Positions 26,792 through 36,044 of a DNA stretch of 64,000 nt are shown piece after piece. The DNA lies in the NCBI GenBank assembly GCA_020630015.1, contig JAHDCF010000004.1:1-64000 (forward strand), read 5' to 3'. The translations under genes and the position numbers were made by a program. Numbering within the stretch: the first letter of the stretch is position 1; the number at the start of each line of letters is the position of its first letter. The DNA is from Planktomarina sp. GTDB lineage: Bacteria; Pseudomonadota; Alphaproteobacteria; Rhodobacterales; Rhodobacteraceae. The notes beneath the pieces are model-generated. The model was not told the DNA's origin. It saw only the letters and a list, made by a program, of their open reading frames with translations, and ran no database searches.

Positions 26792-26848
26792 TCGGGCAAG
26801 CTCTATTCTTACAGATATTATTGGCTGCTGATTAAAGGCAGAGTGTGG

Positions 26849-28126
26849 ATGACCATGTCTATGGATCGACTAACGTTAAAAGAACTCAAAGCAAAAAGCC
26901 CTAAAGATCTCCTTGCGATGGCAGAGGATTTAGAGATCGAAAACGCATCAACAATGCGTAAAGGCGATATGATGTTCTCCATTTTGAAGGAGCAAGCCGA
27001 AGAAGGTTGGGAAATTTCAGGAGATGGTGTTCTAGAAGTTTTGCAAGACGGGTTTGGTTTTTTACGTTCGCCAGAGGCAAATTATCTTCCTGGTCCGGAC
27101 GACATCTATGTCTCACCGGAGATGATCCGTAAGTTTTCGCTGAGGACAGGGGATACCATTGAAGGTGTTATCAAAGCGCCAGAAGAGAATGAGCGTTACT
27201 TTTGCATGGTTCGCGTGGAAAAGATAAATTTTGGCGATCCAGAAAAGGCGAAACATAAAGTAGCTTTTGACAATCTGACGCCTTTATATCCGGATGAGCG
27301 ATTGAAGATGGAAATCGAGGATCCGACGATTAAAGATCGATCTGCCCGGATCATTGACTTGGTTGCCCCAATTGGAAAAGGCCAACGTTCATTGATTGTT
27401 GCGCCGCCTAGGACGGGTAAAACAGTCCTGTTACAAAATATCGCCACGTCGATCGAAAAAAATCACCCGGAATGTTATCTTATTGTTTTATTGATCGATG
27501 AACGTCCGGAAGAAGTCACGGATATGCAACGTTCTGTGAAAGGCGAAGTGGTTTCTTCTACGTTTGACGAACCAGCGACGCGGCACGTAGCGGTTTCCGA
27601 AATGGTGATTGAGAAGGCAAAGCGGCTTGTCGAACACAAACGGGATGTTGTGATATTGTTGGATTCTATCACAAGGCTGGGTCGCGCGTTTAACACTGTT
27701 GTTCCATCATCGGGTAAGGTTTTGACAGGTGGTGTCGATGCAAACGCGTTGCAACGGCCAAAACGTTTCTTTGGCGCCGCTCGAAATATCGAAGAAGGTG
27801 GTAGCTTGACCATTATTGCTACAGCATTGATTGATACTGGTAGCCGCATGGATGAAGTTATTTTTGAAGAATTCAAGGGAACTGGTAACTCGGAAATCGT
27901 TTTGGATCGCAAGGTTGCTGACAAGCGGGTATTCCCAGCAATGGATATCCTTAAGTCCGGGACCCGAAAAGAAGACTTGTTGGTGGATAAGGTGGATCTT
28001 CAGAAAACATACGTATTGCGGCGTATTTTGAACCCAATGGGCACGACAGATGCTATTGAATTTTTGATCTCAAAACTGAAACAAACGAAGACTAATTCAG
28101 AATTCTTCGATTCCATGAATACTTAA
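26849..28126 (+). CDS. rho: Transcription termination factor Rho
   Basis: Hexameric RNA-dependent ATPase that ends transcription. The 425-residue protein has an N-terminal domain ([17 protein letters not shown]), the RNA-binding cold-shock-like fold ([12 protein letters not shown], about 68-79), Walker A PPRTGKT (about 183-189), Walker [14 protein letters not shown] (about 268) and the C-terminal DAMDIL-like region. No extra insertion domain is seen. Several starts are possible: GTG 26843, ATG 26849, 26855 and 26861. I prefer 26849 because AAAGG at 26834-26838 then has a normal spacing. The many overlapping convergent genes in this genome make Rho-dependent termination especially relevant. 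Confidence 0.97.
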   Translation: MTMSMDRLTLKELKAKSPKDLLAMAEDLEIENASTMRKGDMMFSILKEQAEEGWEISGDGVLEVLQDGFGFLRSPEANYLPGPDDIYVSPEMIRKFSLRTGDTIEGVIKAPEENERYFCMVRVEKINFGDPEKAKHKVAFDNLTPLYPDERLKMEIEDPTIKDRSARIIDLVAPIGKGQRSLIVAPPRTGKTVLLQNIATSIEKNHPECYLIVLLIDERPEEVTDMQRSVKGEVVSSTFDEPATRHVAVSEMVIEKAKRLVEHKRDVVILLDSITRLGRAFNTVVPSSGKVLTGGVDANALQRPKRFFGAARNIEEGGSLTIIATALIDTGSRMDEVIFEEFKGTGNSEIVLDRKVADKRVFPAMDILKSGTRKEDLLVDKVDLQKTYVLRRILNPMGTTDAIEFLISKLKQTKTNSEFFDSMNT

Positions 28127-28127
28127 A

Positions 28128-29402
28128 ATGACAGAAGATACTATTTTTGCTCTGGCAAGCGCTCCAGGCAAATCTGGTGTGGCAGTTATTCGTATTTCTG
28201 GACCTAATGCTTTTGATGGGTCCTCAAAGCTTTGTAAGCTTCCAAAAGCTGGCCAACATCGATTGCGCAACATATTTGCGTTGGATGGTATTCTTTTGGA
28301 TCAAGCGCTTGTCCTAGCCTTTCCCGAAGGATCAAGCTTCACTGGCGAAGAAGTGGTTGAACTCCAAACGCACGGCAGTCCAGCAGTAGTGAGCGCTGTG
28401 CTGAGCAGCTTGGATCAAATAGATGGTTTTCGACCTGCCGAGGCAGGTGAGTTTACGCGCAGAGCGTTGAGTAATGGCAGGCTTAATTTGTCTCAGGTTG
28501 AAGGGCTTGCTGATCTTTTAGAAGCGGAAACTGAGCATCAAAGGAAAATAGCGCTAAGAGTGTTTTCTGGTGAGTTTTCAGAGTTAGCCGATACCTGGCG
28601 TATAAAACTAATTCGATCCAGGGCCTTGATAGAGGCTACTTTGGACTTCTCTGACGAGGAAGTACCAGTCGATGTAATGCCAGAAGTAAGAGAGCTTGTT
28701 GGTTCGGTTCGAGGACAAATAGAAGAAGTGCTGTCCTTTTCGGGTATGTCGGAACAAGTAAAGAATGGCTTTGAGGTGGCGATTGTAGGTCCACCTAACG
28801 CCGGGAAATCCTCACTTATCAACGCAATTACTGGTCGTATGGTTGCGATTGTTTCTGACCAAGCTGGAACAACTAGAGATATCTTAGAGGTTAAATATGA
28901 TCTTGAAGGTATTCCCATCACGCTTTTTGACACAGCAGGTATTCGAGAAAGCGTTGATACGGTTGAAAAACTAGGAGTTGAGTTGGCGATCAGTCGCGCA
29001 GAAAACGCCGATTTAAGAATATTTTTGAGATCAGATCCGGCCGACGAGATTAACATTCAAAATCAAGACGGCGACCTTGAGTATCTTTCAAAGGGGGATT
29101 TATTTCCGGATAAAGCTAGAATTTCAGCAAAAACGGGGAAGGGTTTAGATTTGCTTCTTACTGATCTTCGCAGCGCTTTGGCATCGAGAATTCCACCCTC
29201 AGTAACAACAATACGATCTAGACAACAAGGCGCGCTACGAAAGGCGCTGGGGTCACTGGACCTTATAGAGGGCATCCAAGACCCGGAGATTATTGCGATA
29301 GAAATTCAAAATGCTGTAAATAAGCTTTCTTTTGCTATAGGTGTTCATTGTATAGAGAGCGTTCTCGATGATGTCTTTTCTTCATTTTGCATTGGAAAGT
29401 AG
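28128..29402 (+). CDS. mnmE: tRNA modification GTPase MnmE
   Basis: With MnmG adds the carboxymethylaminomethyl group to U34 of certain tRNAs. The 424 residues show the N-terminal folate-binding domain (GEFTRRALSNGRLNLSQVEG, about 105-124), the G domain with G1 GPPNAGKSS (about 222-230), G2/G3 (TTRDI, DTAGIR) and the C-terminal FCIGK with the functional cysteine. Compared with the usual 430-455 residues the G4 region is short and diverged (no clear NKxD is seen, only about residue 300-330), a point that deserves a look. It begins 1 base after the rho stop and ends just before mnmG. Confidence 0.96.
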   Translation: MTEDTIFALASAPGKSGVAVIRISGPNAFDGSSKLCKLPKAGQHRLRNIFALDGILLDQALVLAFPEGSSFTGEEVVELQTHGSPAVVSAVLSSLDQIDGFRPAEAGEFTRRALSNGRLNLSQVEGLADLLEAETEHQRKIALRVFSGEFSELADTWRIKLIRSRALIEATLDFSDEEVPVDVMPEVRELVGSVRGQIEEVLSFSGMSEQVKNGFEVAIVGPPNAGKSSLINAITGRMVAIVSDQAGTTRDILEVKYDLEGIPITLFDTAGIRESVDTVEKLGVELAISRAENADLRIFLRSDPADEINIQNQDGDLEYLSKGDLFPDKARISAKTGKGLDLLLTDLRSALASRIPPSVTTIRSRQQGALRKALGSLDLIEGIQDPEIIAIEIQNAVNKLSFAIGVHCIESVLDDVFSSFCIGK

Positions 29403-29405
29403 GAG

Positions 29406-29421
29406 TGTTTCACGTGAAACA
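29406..29421. other. parS: parS site 1 (ParB centromere site)
   Basis: A perfect 16-bp palindrome identical to the consensus TGTTTCACGTGAAACA. It lies at the mnmG start, overlapping the probable GTG 29414, directly after the AGGAG ribosome site (29401-29405). It is 3.1 kb from the probable origin and 3.2 kb from parB. Confidence 0.96.
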
Positions 29422-31282
29422 ATCTGAGTTTGATACAGTGGTTGTGGGGGCAGGGCATGCAGGTTGCGAAGCGGCATTCGCAGCAGCGCGAATGGGATGC
29501 AAGACCGCACTTGTTTCACTTAAGGTGACGGACATTGGCACACTGTCATGCAATCCGGCTATGGGGGGGCTCGGAAAGGGGCATCTTGTAAAAGAGATCG
29601 ATGCACTTGATGGTGTTATGGGTCGCCTGTCCGACCTTTCAGGAATCCAATTTCGCCTGTTGAACCGCCGCAAGGGGCCGGCGGTGAGGGGGCCTCGAGC
29701 TCAAATTGATCGAGCGCTCTATAAGCGCAACGCCGTTAATTTCTTGCAGGTACAAGAAAATCTATCTTTTTTGGAGGGGGAGGTCGTTGACCTCATTCAG
29801 AGCAATCATTCGGTTCGCGGTATAAGGCTTGCTGATGGCTCAGAGATTCGGGCGCCAAAGACAATCCTAACGACCGGTACTTTTCTTAAAGGCATTATCC
29901 ACATCGGGGATCGCTCAATGGAGGCTGGCCGTTTGGGGGATAAAGCTTCCGTGCGGCTGGGGGATCGGCTACGGGATTATGGACTGTCTTTTGGGCGCCT
30001 TAAGACGGGTACCCCCCCACGGCTAAACTCGAACACTATTAACTGGAACATTCTAGAAATGCAGCCAGGAGATGCCGATCCTGCCATGCTGTCATTTATG
30101 AATCGGGCACCAGTGGTGGATCAGGTTTCTTGTGGAATCACCCATACGAACGAGAAAACGCATTCAATAATCAGGGATAATCTAGATCGTTCAGCCATGT
30201 ATGGCGGAATGATAGATGGTGTAGGGCCCCGATATTGCCCATCCATAGAGGATAAGGTGGTTCGGTTTGCTGAAAAAGAATCCCATCAAATTTTTCTGGA
30301 GCCGGAGGGGCTTACATCTCAAACGGTTTATCCTAATGGGATTTCTACCTCATTGCCTGAAGAGGTCCAGTTCGACTATGTCCGATCAATCGTGGGGCTG
30401 GAAGATGTAGAAATACTTCAGCCTGGATATGCTGTTGAATATGACTATGTCGATCCCCGTGGGCTTAATCGGGATCTTTCTCTGCGTGATATTGAGGGCC
30501 TGCATTTGGCAGGGCAAATTAATGGAACCACAGGTTACGAAGAGGCAGCGGCGCAGGGCCTGGTGGCCGGTCTTGCTTGCGCTGCGTGGGTTCAGGGAAA
30601 AGCGCCGCTGGGGCTGGATCGGCGGAATAGTTATATAGGTGTGATGATCGACGATCTTATCGTCCGAGGTGTTTCTGAGCCTTACAGGATGTTTACCTCA
30701 AGGGCGGAGAATAGGTTGCTGTTAAGATCTGATAATGCAGATCAGCGGCTGACTCCGTTAGGGCGAAAAGCCGGATGCGTAGAGGAGCGAAGGTGGAGGG
30801 CTTTTTCTGAAAAGGCTCGTCAGATCGATGGGATCAATGAGATATTATCAAATCTTTCGGTGTCTCCTCAAGCCGCTCTTAAGGCTGGAATAACCGTTGC
30901 TAAGGATGGTAAAAAAAGAACAGGTCGGGAGCTTTTGGCATTTCCAGATGTCGGGCTTTCAGAATTAACAAAGGTTGCCCCAGACCTTTGTGGTTTCCCG
31001 GCGCAAATCACGGAACAAGCAGAAAATGACGCTGTTTATCTTCACTACATTGAGCGCCAAGAAAAACACAACACCTCACTCCAGTCAGATTACGCTGTAA
31101 AGATCCCGGAGGCTTTTGATTATAATGTCGTCCCGGGATTAAGTGGGGAGCTGACCGAAAAGCTTACCAAAGCAAGACCCGGGTCTTTGGGCGAAATGTC
31201 GAACATCGAAGGCATTACACCAGCAGCAATGACAGCGGTTCTGCTTCAAATTAAAAGAAATAGCATTAAAGATGCTGTCTGA
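29414..31282 (+). CDS. mnmG: tRNA uridine-5-carboxymethylaminomethyl synthesis protein MnmG (GidA)
   Basis: FAD-dependent partner of MnmE in wobble-uridine modification. From GTG 29414 it has 622 residues. The FAD loop VVGAGHAGCEAA is at about 10-21, then GTLSCNPAMGGLGKGHL (about 45-61), RRKGPAVRGPRAQ and GQINGTTGYEEAAAQG (about 365-380), all diagnostic. I chose GTG 29414 because AGGAG ends 8 bases upstream; GTG 29405 would start inside the ribosome site but gives the MFHVK N terminus common in annotated relatives. The parS palindrome lies across the start, so ParB binding could affect its expression. Overlaps rsmG by 11 bases. Confidence 0.97.
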   Translation: MKQSEFDTVVVGAGHAGCEAAFAAARMGCKTALVSLKVTDIGTLSCNPAMGGLGKGHLVKEIDALDGVMGRLSDLSGIQFRLLNRRKGPAVRGPRAQIDRALYKRNAVNFLQVQENLSFLEGEVVDLIQSNHSVRGIRLADGSEIRAPKTILTTGTFLKGIIHIGDRSMEAGRLGDKASVRLGDRLRDYGLSFGRLKTGTPPRLNSNTINWNILEMQPGDADPAMLSFMNRAPVVDQVSCGITHTNEKTHSIIRDNLDRSAMYGGMIDGVGPRYCPSIEDKVVRFAEKESHQIFLEPEGLTSQTVYPNGISTSLPEEVQFDYVRSIVGLEDVEILQPGYAVEYDYVDPRGLNRDLSLRDIEGLHLAGQINGTTGYEEAAAQGLVAGLACAAWVQGKAPLGLDRRNSYIGVMIDDLIVRGVSEPYRMFTSRAENRLLLRSDNADQRLTPLGRKAGCVEERRWRAFSEKARQIDGINEILSNLSVSPQAALKAGITVAKDGKKRTGRELLAFPDVGLSELTKVAPDLCGFPAQITEQAENDAVYLHYIERQEKHNTSLQSDYAVKIPEAFDYNVVPGLSGELTEKLTKARPGSLGEMSNIEGITPAAMTAVLLQIKRNSIKDAV

Positions 31283-31874
31283 ACCTAATGTTTCACGTGA
31301 AACAATTGACAAATGGAAAGCTTTTGAGCGGCAAGTCTTAAAATGGAACTCTACTATCCAGGTCGTTTCCAAACGAGACACTTCCCAAATTTGGCATAGG
31401 CACATACAAGATTCTGCTCAACTGCTTAAGCATGTGGGGCCTTGCGATGTTTGGCTGGATATAGGCTCCGGCGGGGGATTCCCCGCCCTTGTAGTGGCTA
31501 TCGCTTATCAGGAAAAAGGCTTTGCAACAGAATTTGTTCTTGTTGAGCGCGACACCAGAAAGGCCGCTTTTTTGAGAAGTGTCATCGCAAATTTTGATCT
31601 GAATGCCACGGTTGTCTCGAAGGACATCATGGAGATGGAGCCGGTATCGGCTGATATTGTCTCAGCAAGGGCATTGGCGCCTCTGAAAGCCTTGCTGGAG
31701 ATGGCTTTTCTTCATTCTGGGCGTAATGCCGAGCTGGTTTTTCCTAAAGGAAAAACATACCGAGAGGAGTTATCGGCCGCTCAGATTGATTGGGATTTTG
31801 ATTTTGACGTAGTAGATAGTGAGCTAGACTCAGAATCTAAGATTCTCATCTTAAGGAACGTAAAGCGTGCTTAA
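31272..31874 (+). CDS. rsmG: 16S rRNA (guanine527-N7)-methyltransferase RsmG (GidB)
   Basis: Methylates G527 of 16S rRNA, using SAM. The 200-residue protein has the SAM loop LDIGSGGGFPAL (about 68-79), VERDTRKAAFLR (about 97-108) and SARALAPLKALLE (about 131), in the family order. Residues 6-11 (NVSRET) are encoded by the second parS palindrome, as in many alphaproteobacteria. Overlaps mnmG by 11 and parA by 8 bases, so it sits in the middle of the mnmE-to-parB operon. Confidence 0.97.
   Translation: MLSEPNVSRETIDKWKAFERQVLKWNSTIQVVSKRDTSQIWHRHIQDSAQLLKHVGPCDVWLDIGSGGGFPALVVAIAYQEKGFATEFVLVERDTRKAAFLRSVIANFDLNATVVSKDIMEMEPVSADIVSARALAPLKALLEMAFLHSGRNAELVFPKGKTYREELSAAQIDWDFDFDVVDSELDSESKILILRNVKRA
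31289..31304. other. parS: parS site 2 (ParB centromere site)
   Basis: A second perfect copy of TGTTTCACGTGAAACA, inside the 5' coding region of rsmG (codons for NVSRET). It is 1.87 kb from site 1 and 1.36 kb upstream of parB. Confidence 0.96.
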
Positions 31875-32655
31875 ACAGCCTAAAATCATTGCGATCTCAA
31901 ACCAAAAAGGTGGCGTTGGCAAATCAACAACGGCGATAAATTTGGCAGCGGCATTTTGTGAAGTTGGTTTGAAAGTTGCAATTTTGGACTTGGATCCGCA
32001 GGGAAACGCATCAACGGGGCTGGGAATAGCCGCATCGGAGAGAATAAAAACAGCAAGGGATCTGCTTCTCGGGGGTGTTCCTTTTCAAGATTTGGTTCGG
32101 GAAACTAGTGTCGACAATCTTTTTGTTGTTCCCTGTGATACATCGCTAAGCTCTGCAGATATGGAGCTTTATGAAAGATCAGATCGCAGTTATGTTCTTA
32201 AATCTGCTTTGCGAACTTCAGCATTAAGCTCATTTGATTATGTTTTATTGGATTGTCCGCCTTCATTGAATCTTTTGACAATCAACGGACTTGTGGCTGC
32301 GAACAGCGTTCTTGTGCCCCTTCAGTCAGAGTTTTTTGCACTTGAAGGGCTTTCTCAACTTTTAAAAACTGTTCAAGATGTTCGAAAAACAGCCAACCCT
32401 GACCTCAGGATTGAGGGTGTTTTGCTAACAATGTATGATGGCAGAAACCGACTAAGCAAAATGGTTGAACAAGATGCCCGTGAAAATCTAGGCGATTTGG
32501 TCTTCAAGACCGTTATTCCGCGAAATGTACGAATTAGTGAAGCGCCTTCATTTGCAGAGCCTGTTTTAACCTATGATAGCCTTTCAAAGGGAAGCGCTGC
32601 GTATCGTGCGTTGGCAAAAGAAATAATAGAAAATAAGTCAGAGGGCCAAATATGA
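31867..32655 (+). CDS. parA: Chromosome-partitioning ATPase ParA (Soj)
   Basis: Walker-type ATPase that, with ParB-parS, segregates the newly copied origins. The 262 residues include the deviant Walker A KGGVGKSTT (about 14-22), LDLDPQGNASTGLG (about 41-54), the Walker B DYVLLDCPPS (about 120-129) and the late VIPRNVRISEAPSFAEP. GTG 31867 gives the start and overlaps rsmG by 8 bases; parB begins 4 bases before its stop. Chromosomal (not plasmid) type because it lacks the N-terminal DNA-binding domain and lies beside rsmG. Confidence 0.98.
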   Translation: MLKQPKIIAISNQKGGVGKSTTAINLAAAFCEVGLKVAILDLDPQGNASTGLGIAASERIKTARDLLLGGVPFQDLVRETSVDNLFVVPCDTSLSSADMELYERSDRSYVLKSALRTSALSSFDYVLLDCPPSLNLLTINGLVAANSVLVPLQSEFFALEGLSQLLKTVQDVRKTANPDLRIEGVLLTMYDGRNRLSKMVEQDARENLGDLVFKTVIPRNVRISEAPSFAEPVLTYDSLSKGSAAYRALAKEIIENKSEGQI

Positions 32656-33530
32656 CAAATACAGGGAAAAAGAACCGAGGCCTTGGAAGGGGCTTGTCTG
32701 CGTTGATGTCCGACGTAGAGGTCGTGAACGAAACAACGACTTCAGCTGGCGATAGAGTGGTGCCGATTGAATTAGTTATTCCTAACCCAGAACAACCCAG
32801 ACAATCTTTTGACAATGAAGACCTAATGGATCTTGCAGAGTCGATAAAGCAGCGAGGGGTCATTCAACCCCTGATTGTGCGAAAAGATCCAAAAACTTTG
32901 GGATCATATCAAATTGTGGCTGGTGAACGGCGCTGGCGCGCAGCCCAGCTTGCCAAGCTGCACGATGTGCCTGTTGTTGTGCGCGACTTTGATGATCAAC
33001 AAGTTCTCGAAGTAGCGATTATCGAAAATATCCAAAGAACCGACCTGAATCCGTTGGAAGAAGCGAAAAGCTATCGTCAATTGATGGACAAATTTGGCCA
33101 CACACAGGAACAAGTCTCAAATGCACTTGGAAAATCAAGAAGCTACATTGCGAACCTTTTGAGGCTTCTTGCATTGCCACCTCAAGTTCAGGAAATGGTT
33201 GAAAAAGGGCAGCTATCGGCCGGACATGCACGCGCGATTATCACGGCGGAAAACCCAATCGACCTTGCGACGCAAGTCGTTTCAAAAGGTTTATCTGTGC
33301 GGCAAACAGAAAAATTGGCGAAGAGTGCAGGGGGCAAACCTCTTCGTGCGCCGATTCACCAAAAAGGGAAAGACGCAGATACAATTGCACTGGAGGGAGA
33401 CCTTTCAGCCGCACTTAAAATGTCGGTAACGTTAGATCATTCTGATGGTGCAGATGGCGGTGTTTTGAAGATTAAATATAAGACCTTGAGCCAGCTTGAT
33501 GATCTATGTCGCCTTTTGACGGGAGGCTAG
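32652..33530 (+). CDS. parB: Chromosome-partitioning protein ParB (Spo0J), CTP-dependent clamp
   Basis: Binds parS, loads and spreads as a clamp. The 292-residue protein has the N-terminal ParA-contact sequence KKNRGLGRGLSALM (about 5-18), the CTP-binding boxes (QPRQSFD; GERRWRAAQ at about 94-102; ENIQRTDLNPLEEA at about 120-133), a helix-turn-helix (TQEQVSNALGKSRSYIANLLRLL) and a C-terminal dimer domain. Both perfect parS sites lie upstream in the same operon. The 3' end overlaps the convergent hemW by 4 bases. Confidence 0.98.
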   Translation: MTNTGKKNRGLGRGLSALMSDVEVVNETTTSAGDRVVPIELVIPNPEQPRQSFDNEDLMDLAESIKQRGVIQPLIVRKDPKTLGSYQIVAGERRWRAAQLAKLHDVPVVVRDFDDQQVLEVAIIENIQRTDLNPLEEAKSYRQLMDKFGHTQEQVSNALGKSRSYIANLLRLLALPPQVQEMVEKGQLSAGHARAIITAENPIDLATQVVSKGLSVRQTEKLAKSAGGKPLRAPIHQKGKDADTIALEGDLSAALKMSVTLDHSDGADGGVLKIKYKTLSQLDDLCRLLTGG

Positions 33531-34663
33531 TCGATAAGTTCCGCCAAGAGAGAATTGAGCAGCATCCTGCCTGATTGAGTTGCGGCTATTTTACCGCTTG
33601 TTTCACGCAAAAAACCTTCAGCAATGAATTGTTTCAAGACACTATCATTGCGAAAATCCAACTCATACAGGCGCTTTTTCGAAATCCCGGTCTTTGTTCT
33701 AAGCCCCATTAACAAAAGCTCTGATCTCTCATCTTCCTTGGATAGAAACGTTCTTTTTTCGCGGCTATTTGATTTGAGCCAGGCATTTGGCATCAAAATT
33801 GTTGATGTGGCTATCCTTTTGCCGTCAAGTGAGATGCGGCCATGGGCGCCCGGGCCAATACCAACAAAATCACCACAATTCCAATAGATCTGATTGTGAA
33901 CTGATTCATGTCCTGGGGCTGCATAATTTGAAACCTCATATGCTGGCAATCCGGCTTGTTCGCATTTGGCCTGTGTCAATTCATACATGTCCGCAGCCAG
34001 ATCTTCGTCTGGAAGGCCATTTAATTGGCCGGCTGCAAACCGGCGGCCAAACGCGGTGCCGTCTTCGATCGTAAGTTGATATAGTGATAGATGAGAGGCG
34101 CCAAATGAAAGCGCCTCAGTCAGCTCAGATTCCCATGAAGCAAGAGACTGATCTTGCCTGGCGTAGATGAGGTCGAAGCTAAATCGATCAAATTCACTAC
34201 TTATTTTGTCTAAAGCCAAATAAGCGTCTTCGACTGAATGAAGCCTACCAAGCTTCTTTAGATCGGAATCGTTCAGGGCTTGAATGCCCATGGATATTCG
34301 ATTCACGCCAACCTGACGAAAGCCAGAAAGCTTTTCAGTCTCAACAGAACCTGGGTTTGCCTCAAGCGTGATTTCGATATTGTTGGAAAAATTCCACTGG
34401 GCCTTGGCGGACATTATAATGGCTTCAACCGTTTCGACATCCATTAAACTGGGTGTACCACCCCCAAAGTAGATGGAGTTTAACGTGCGATTGGGAATTT
34501 CTTTTCCGTATGACTCCAAATCAACGCGAAGTTCGTTTGCCCATTTTTTCTGAGAGACATTTGACTGAACATGGGAATTGAAATCGCAATAAGGACATTT
34601 TGATTCACAAAATGGCCAATGAACATAGATTCCAAACCCCCCTTCAAGCCAGTTTTCAGTCAT
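33527..34663 (-). CDS. hemW: HemW, radical SAM heme chaperone
   Basis: Radical SAM protein related to coproporphyrinogen III dehydrogenase HemN but, from work in other bacteria, a heme-trafficking protein. The 378 residues have the cluster motif CxxxCxxC as CESKCPYC (C19, C23, C26), the GGGTPS segment (about 67-72) and the HNxxYW motif VHNQIYW that marks HemW and its heme binding. It lacks the N-terminal extension of true HemN. First gene start overlaps rdgB by 8 bases, so the minus-strand operon is rph-rdgB-hemW. Confidence 0.95.
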   Translation of the reverse strand: MTENWLEGGFGIYVHWPFCESKCPYCDFNSHVQSNVSQKKWANELRVDLESYGKEIPNRTLNSIYFGGGTPSLMDVETVEAIIMSAKAQWNFSNNIEITLEANPGSVETEKLSGFRQVGVNRISMGIQALNDSDLKKLGRLHSVEDAYLALDKISSEFDRFSFDLIYARQDQSLASWESELTEALSFGASHLSLYQLTIEDGTAFGRRFAAGQLNGLPDEDLAADMYELTQAKCEQAGLPAYEVSNYAAPGHESVHNQIYWNCGDFVGIGPGAHGRISLDGKRIATSTILMPNAWLKSNSREKRTFLSKEDERSELLLMGLRTKTGISKKRLYELDFRNDSVLKQFIAEGFLRETSGKIAATQSGRMLLNSLLAELID

Positions 34664-35267
34664 TCAAGCAACCAGACACAAATAGAGAAAAGGCATGGGC
34701 CCGGTGGGTTAGCGGTTGTTTTTGTTCTGGAAGCATTTCGCCAAAAGTTATGTCATAACCATTTGGAACAAACATTGGATCGAACCCAAACCCATTCCTT
34801 CCTCTTTTTGGCCAGACGACATGTCCTTTTGCCACCCCTTCGAAAATGGCGTCTTCGCCATCAGGCCAAGCCAAACAAAGCGTGCAAACAAATTTTGCCG
34901 TAAACGGCGCCGTTGCTCTTGAAGATTGAACTTCATTCCAAACCCTCTGCATAGCGATATCAAAATCACGCCCCGCAGGTGTTTCTGCCCAGTCCGCGGT
35001 ATAAACGCCAGGCGCACCATTAAGGGCAGAGACCATTATTCCGCTGTCATCCGAAAGTGCCGGTAGTCCGCTTTGCTTTGCAGCATAATGGGCTTTAATT
35101 TTAGCATTGCCTACAAATGTGTTTTCCGTTTCTTCTGGTTCATCAAAGCCAAGTTCACCAGCTGAAACGCATGTTTTATTAAAAGGGTGTATAAGTGATT
35201 GGATCTCTTTCAGCTTTCCCATATTGTGGGTGGCTATCACAATTTTGGGTTCGATAAGTTTTCGCAT
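34656..35267 (-). CDS. rdgB: dITP/XTP pyrophosphatase RdgB
   Basis: Removes non-canonical purine triphosphates (dITP, XTP) from the nucleotide pool. The 203-residue product shows the Ham1 family landmarks VIATHNMGKLKEI (about 10-22), ALSDDSGIMVSALNGAPGVYTA (split, about 70-91), the FGFDPMF region (about 155) and the final LTHRAHAF. Start ATG at 35267 overlaps the rph stop (TAATG). Works in the same house-cleaning theme as the Maf domain in the window. Confidence 0.97.
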   Translation of the reverse strand: MRKLIEPKIVIATHNMGKLKEIQSLIHPFNKTCVSAGELGFDEPEETENTFVGNAKIKAHYAAKQSGLPALSDDSGIMVSALNGAPGVYTADWAETPAGRDFDIAMQRVWNEVQSSRATAPFTAKFVCTLCLAWPDGEDAIFEGVAKGHVVWPKRGRNGFGFDPMFVPNGYDITFGEMLPEQKQPLTHRAHAFSLFVSGCLND

Positions 35268-35977
35268 TAAGACACCGCAGCAAGTTGAAGTGCAGCCAAT
35301 TCAGAATTACCTTTGTCCGCCAGTTCCAAGAGTTGATCCATCTGCGCGCGCGTAAAGGTGGCACCTTCAGCGGACATCTGTACCTCGACTAGTTTTGATG
35401 ACCCCAACATTACAAAATTACCATCGACACCCGCTTCGCTATCTTCTGGATAATCTAGATCCAAAACCGGTTGCCCCGCATAAAGGCCACAACTAATCGC
35501 TGATACAGGCTCTACCATTGGGTTTTGAGAGATTTCACCAGCTTCCATCAATTTGTTCACTGCTAGCCTAAGGGCAACCCAACCCCCAGTGATTGAGGCA
35601 CAGCGCGTTCCGCCGTCAGCCTGCAAGACATCGCAGTCAATACTGATCTGACGCTCACCAAGTGAAACACGATCAACACCAGCACGTAAGCTTCGCCCTA
35701 TAAGCCTTTGAATTTCCTGTGTTCTTCCGGATTGTCCGTTTTTTGCCTCACGACGCATTCGACTGTGGGTGGCGCGTGGTAACATACCGTATTCGGCAGT
35801 TACCCAGCCAAGACCTGAATTCTTAAGGAAAGGTGGAACCCGCTCTTCTATGCTGGCTGTACAAAGAACGTGCGTATCGCCGCAGCGAATGATGCACGAC
35901 CCTTCAGCATGCCTTGAAACTCCGGTTTCAATTTCTACAATTCGCATTTCATCTGTTTTACGTCCTGAAGGTCGCAT
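35267..35977 (-). CDS. rph: Ribonuclease PH
   Basis: Phosphorolytic 3' exoribonuclease that trims tRNA 3' ends. The 236 residues start [12 protein letters not shown] and contain [13 protein letters not shown] (about 80-92), [13 protein letters not shown] (about 108-120), [18 protein letters not shown] (about 134-151) and the [17 protein letters not shown] region. Active-site Asp residues in the [10 protein letters not shown] segment are present and the C-terminal end is complete, unlike the E. coli K-12 frameshift form. Diverges from hrcA with 67 bases between starts. Confidence 0.97.
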   Translation of the reverse strand: MRPSGRKTDEMRIVEIETGVSRHAEGSCIIRCGDTHVLCTASIEERVPPFLKNSGLGWVTAEYGMLPRATHSRMRREAKNGQSGRTQEIQRLIGRSLRAGVDRVSLGERQISIDCDVLQADGGTRCASITGGWVALRLAVNKLMEAGEISQNPMVEPVSAISCGLYAGQPVLDLDYPEDSEAGVDGNFVMLGSSKLVEVQMSAEGATFTRAQMDQLLELADKGNSELAALQLAAVS

Positions 35978-36044
35978 CGCTTGTCCTTTCTTCTTTGTTC
36001 GGCGAATATGCGAAGCGCCGGGTGATTGGCAAGGTCAGAGGACA

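Noticed and set aside
28538-29056. A 172-codon minus-strand frame inside mnmE.
   Set aside because: Serine/threonine-rich shadow of mnmE coding sequence; no other support.
35769-36044. A 92-codon N-terminal extension of HrcA.
   Set aside because: It runs antisense through rph, lacks family similarity, and the ATG 36045 has a good ribosome site.
35978-36044. CIRCE operator upstream of hrcA.
   Set aside because: No inverted repeat with the TTAGCACTC half-site is present.
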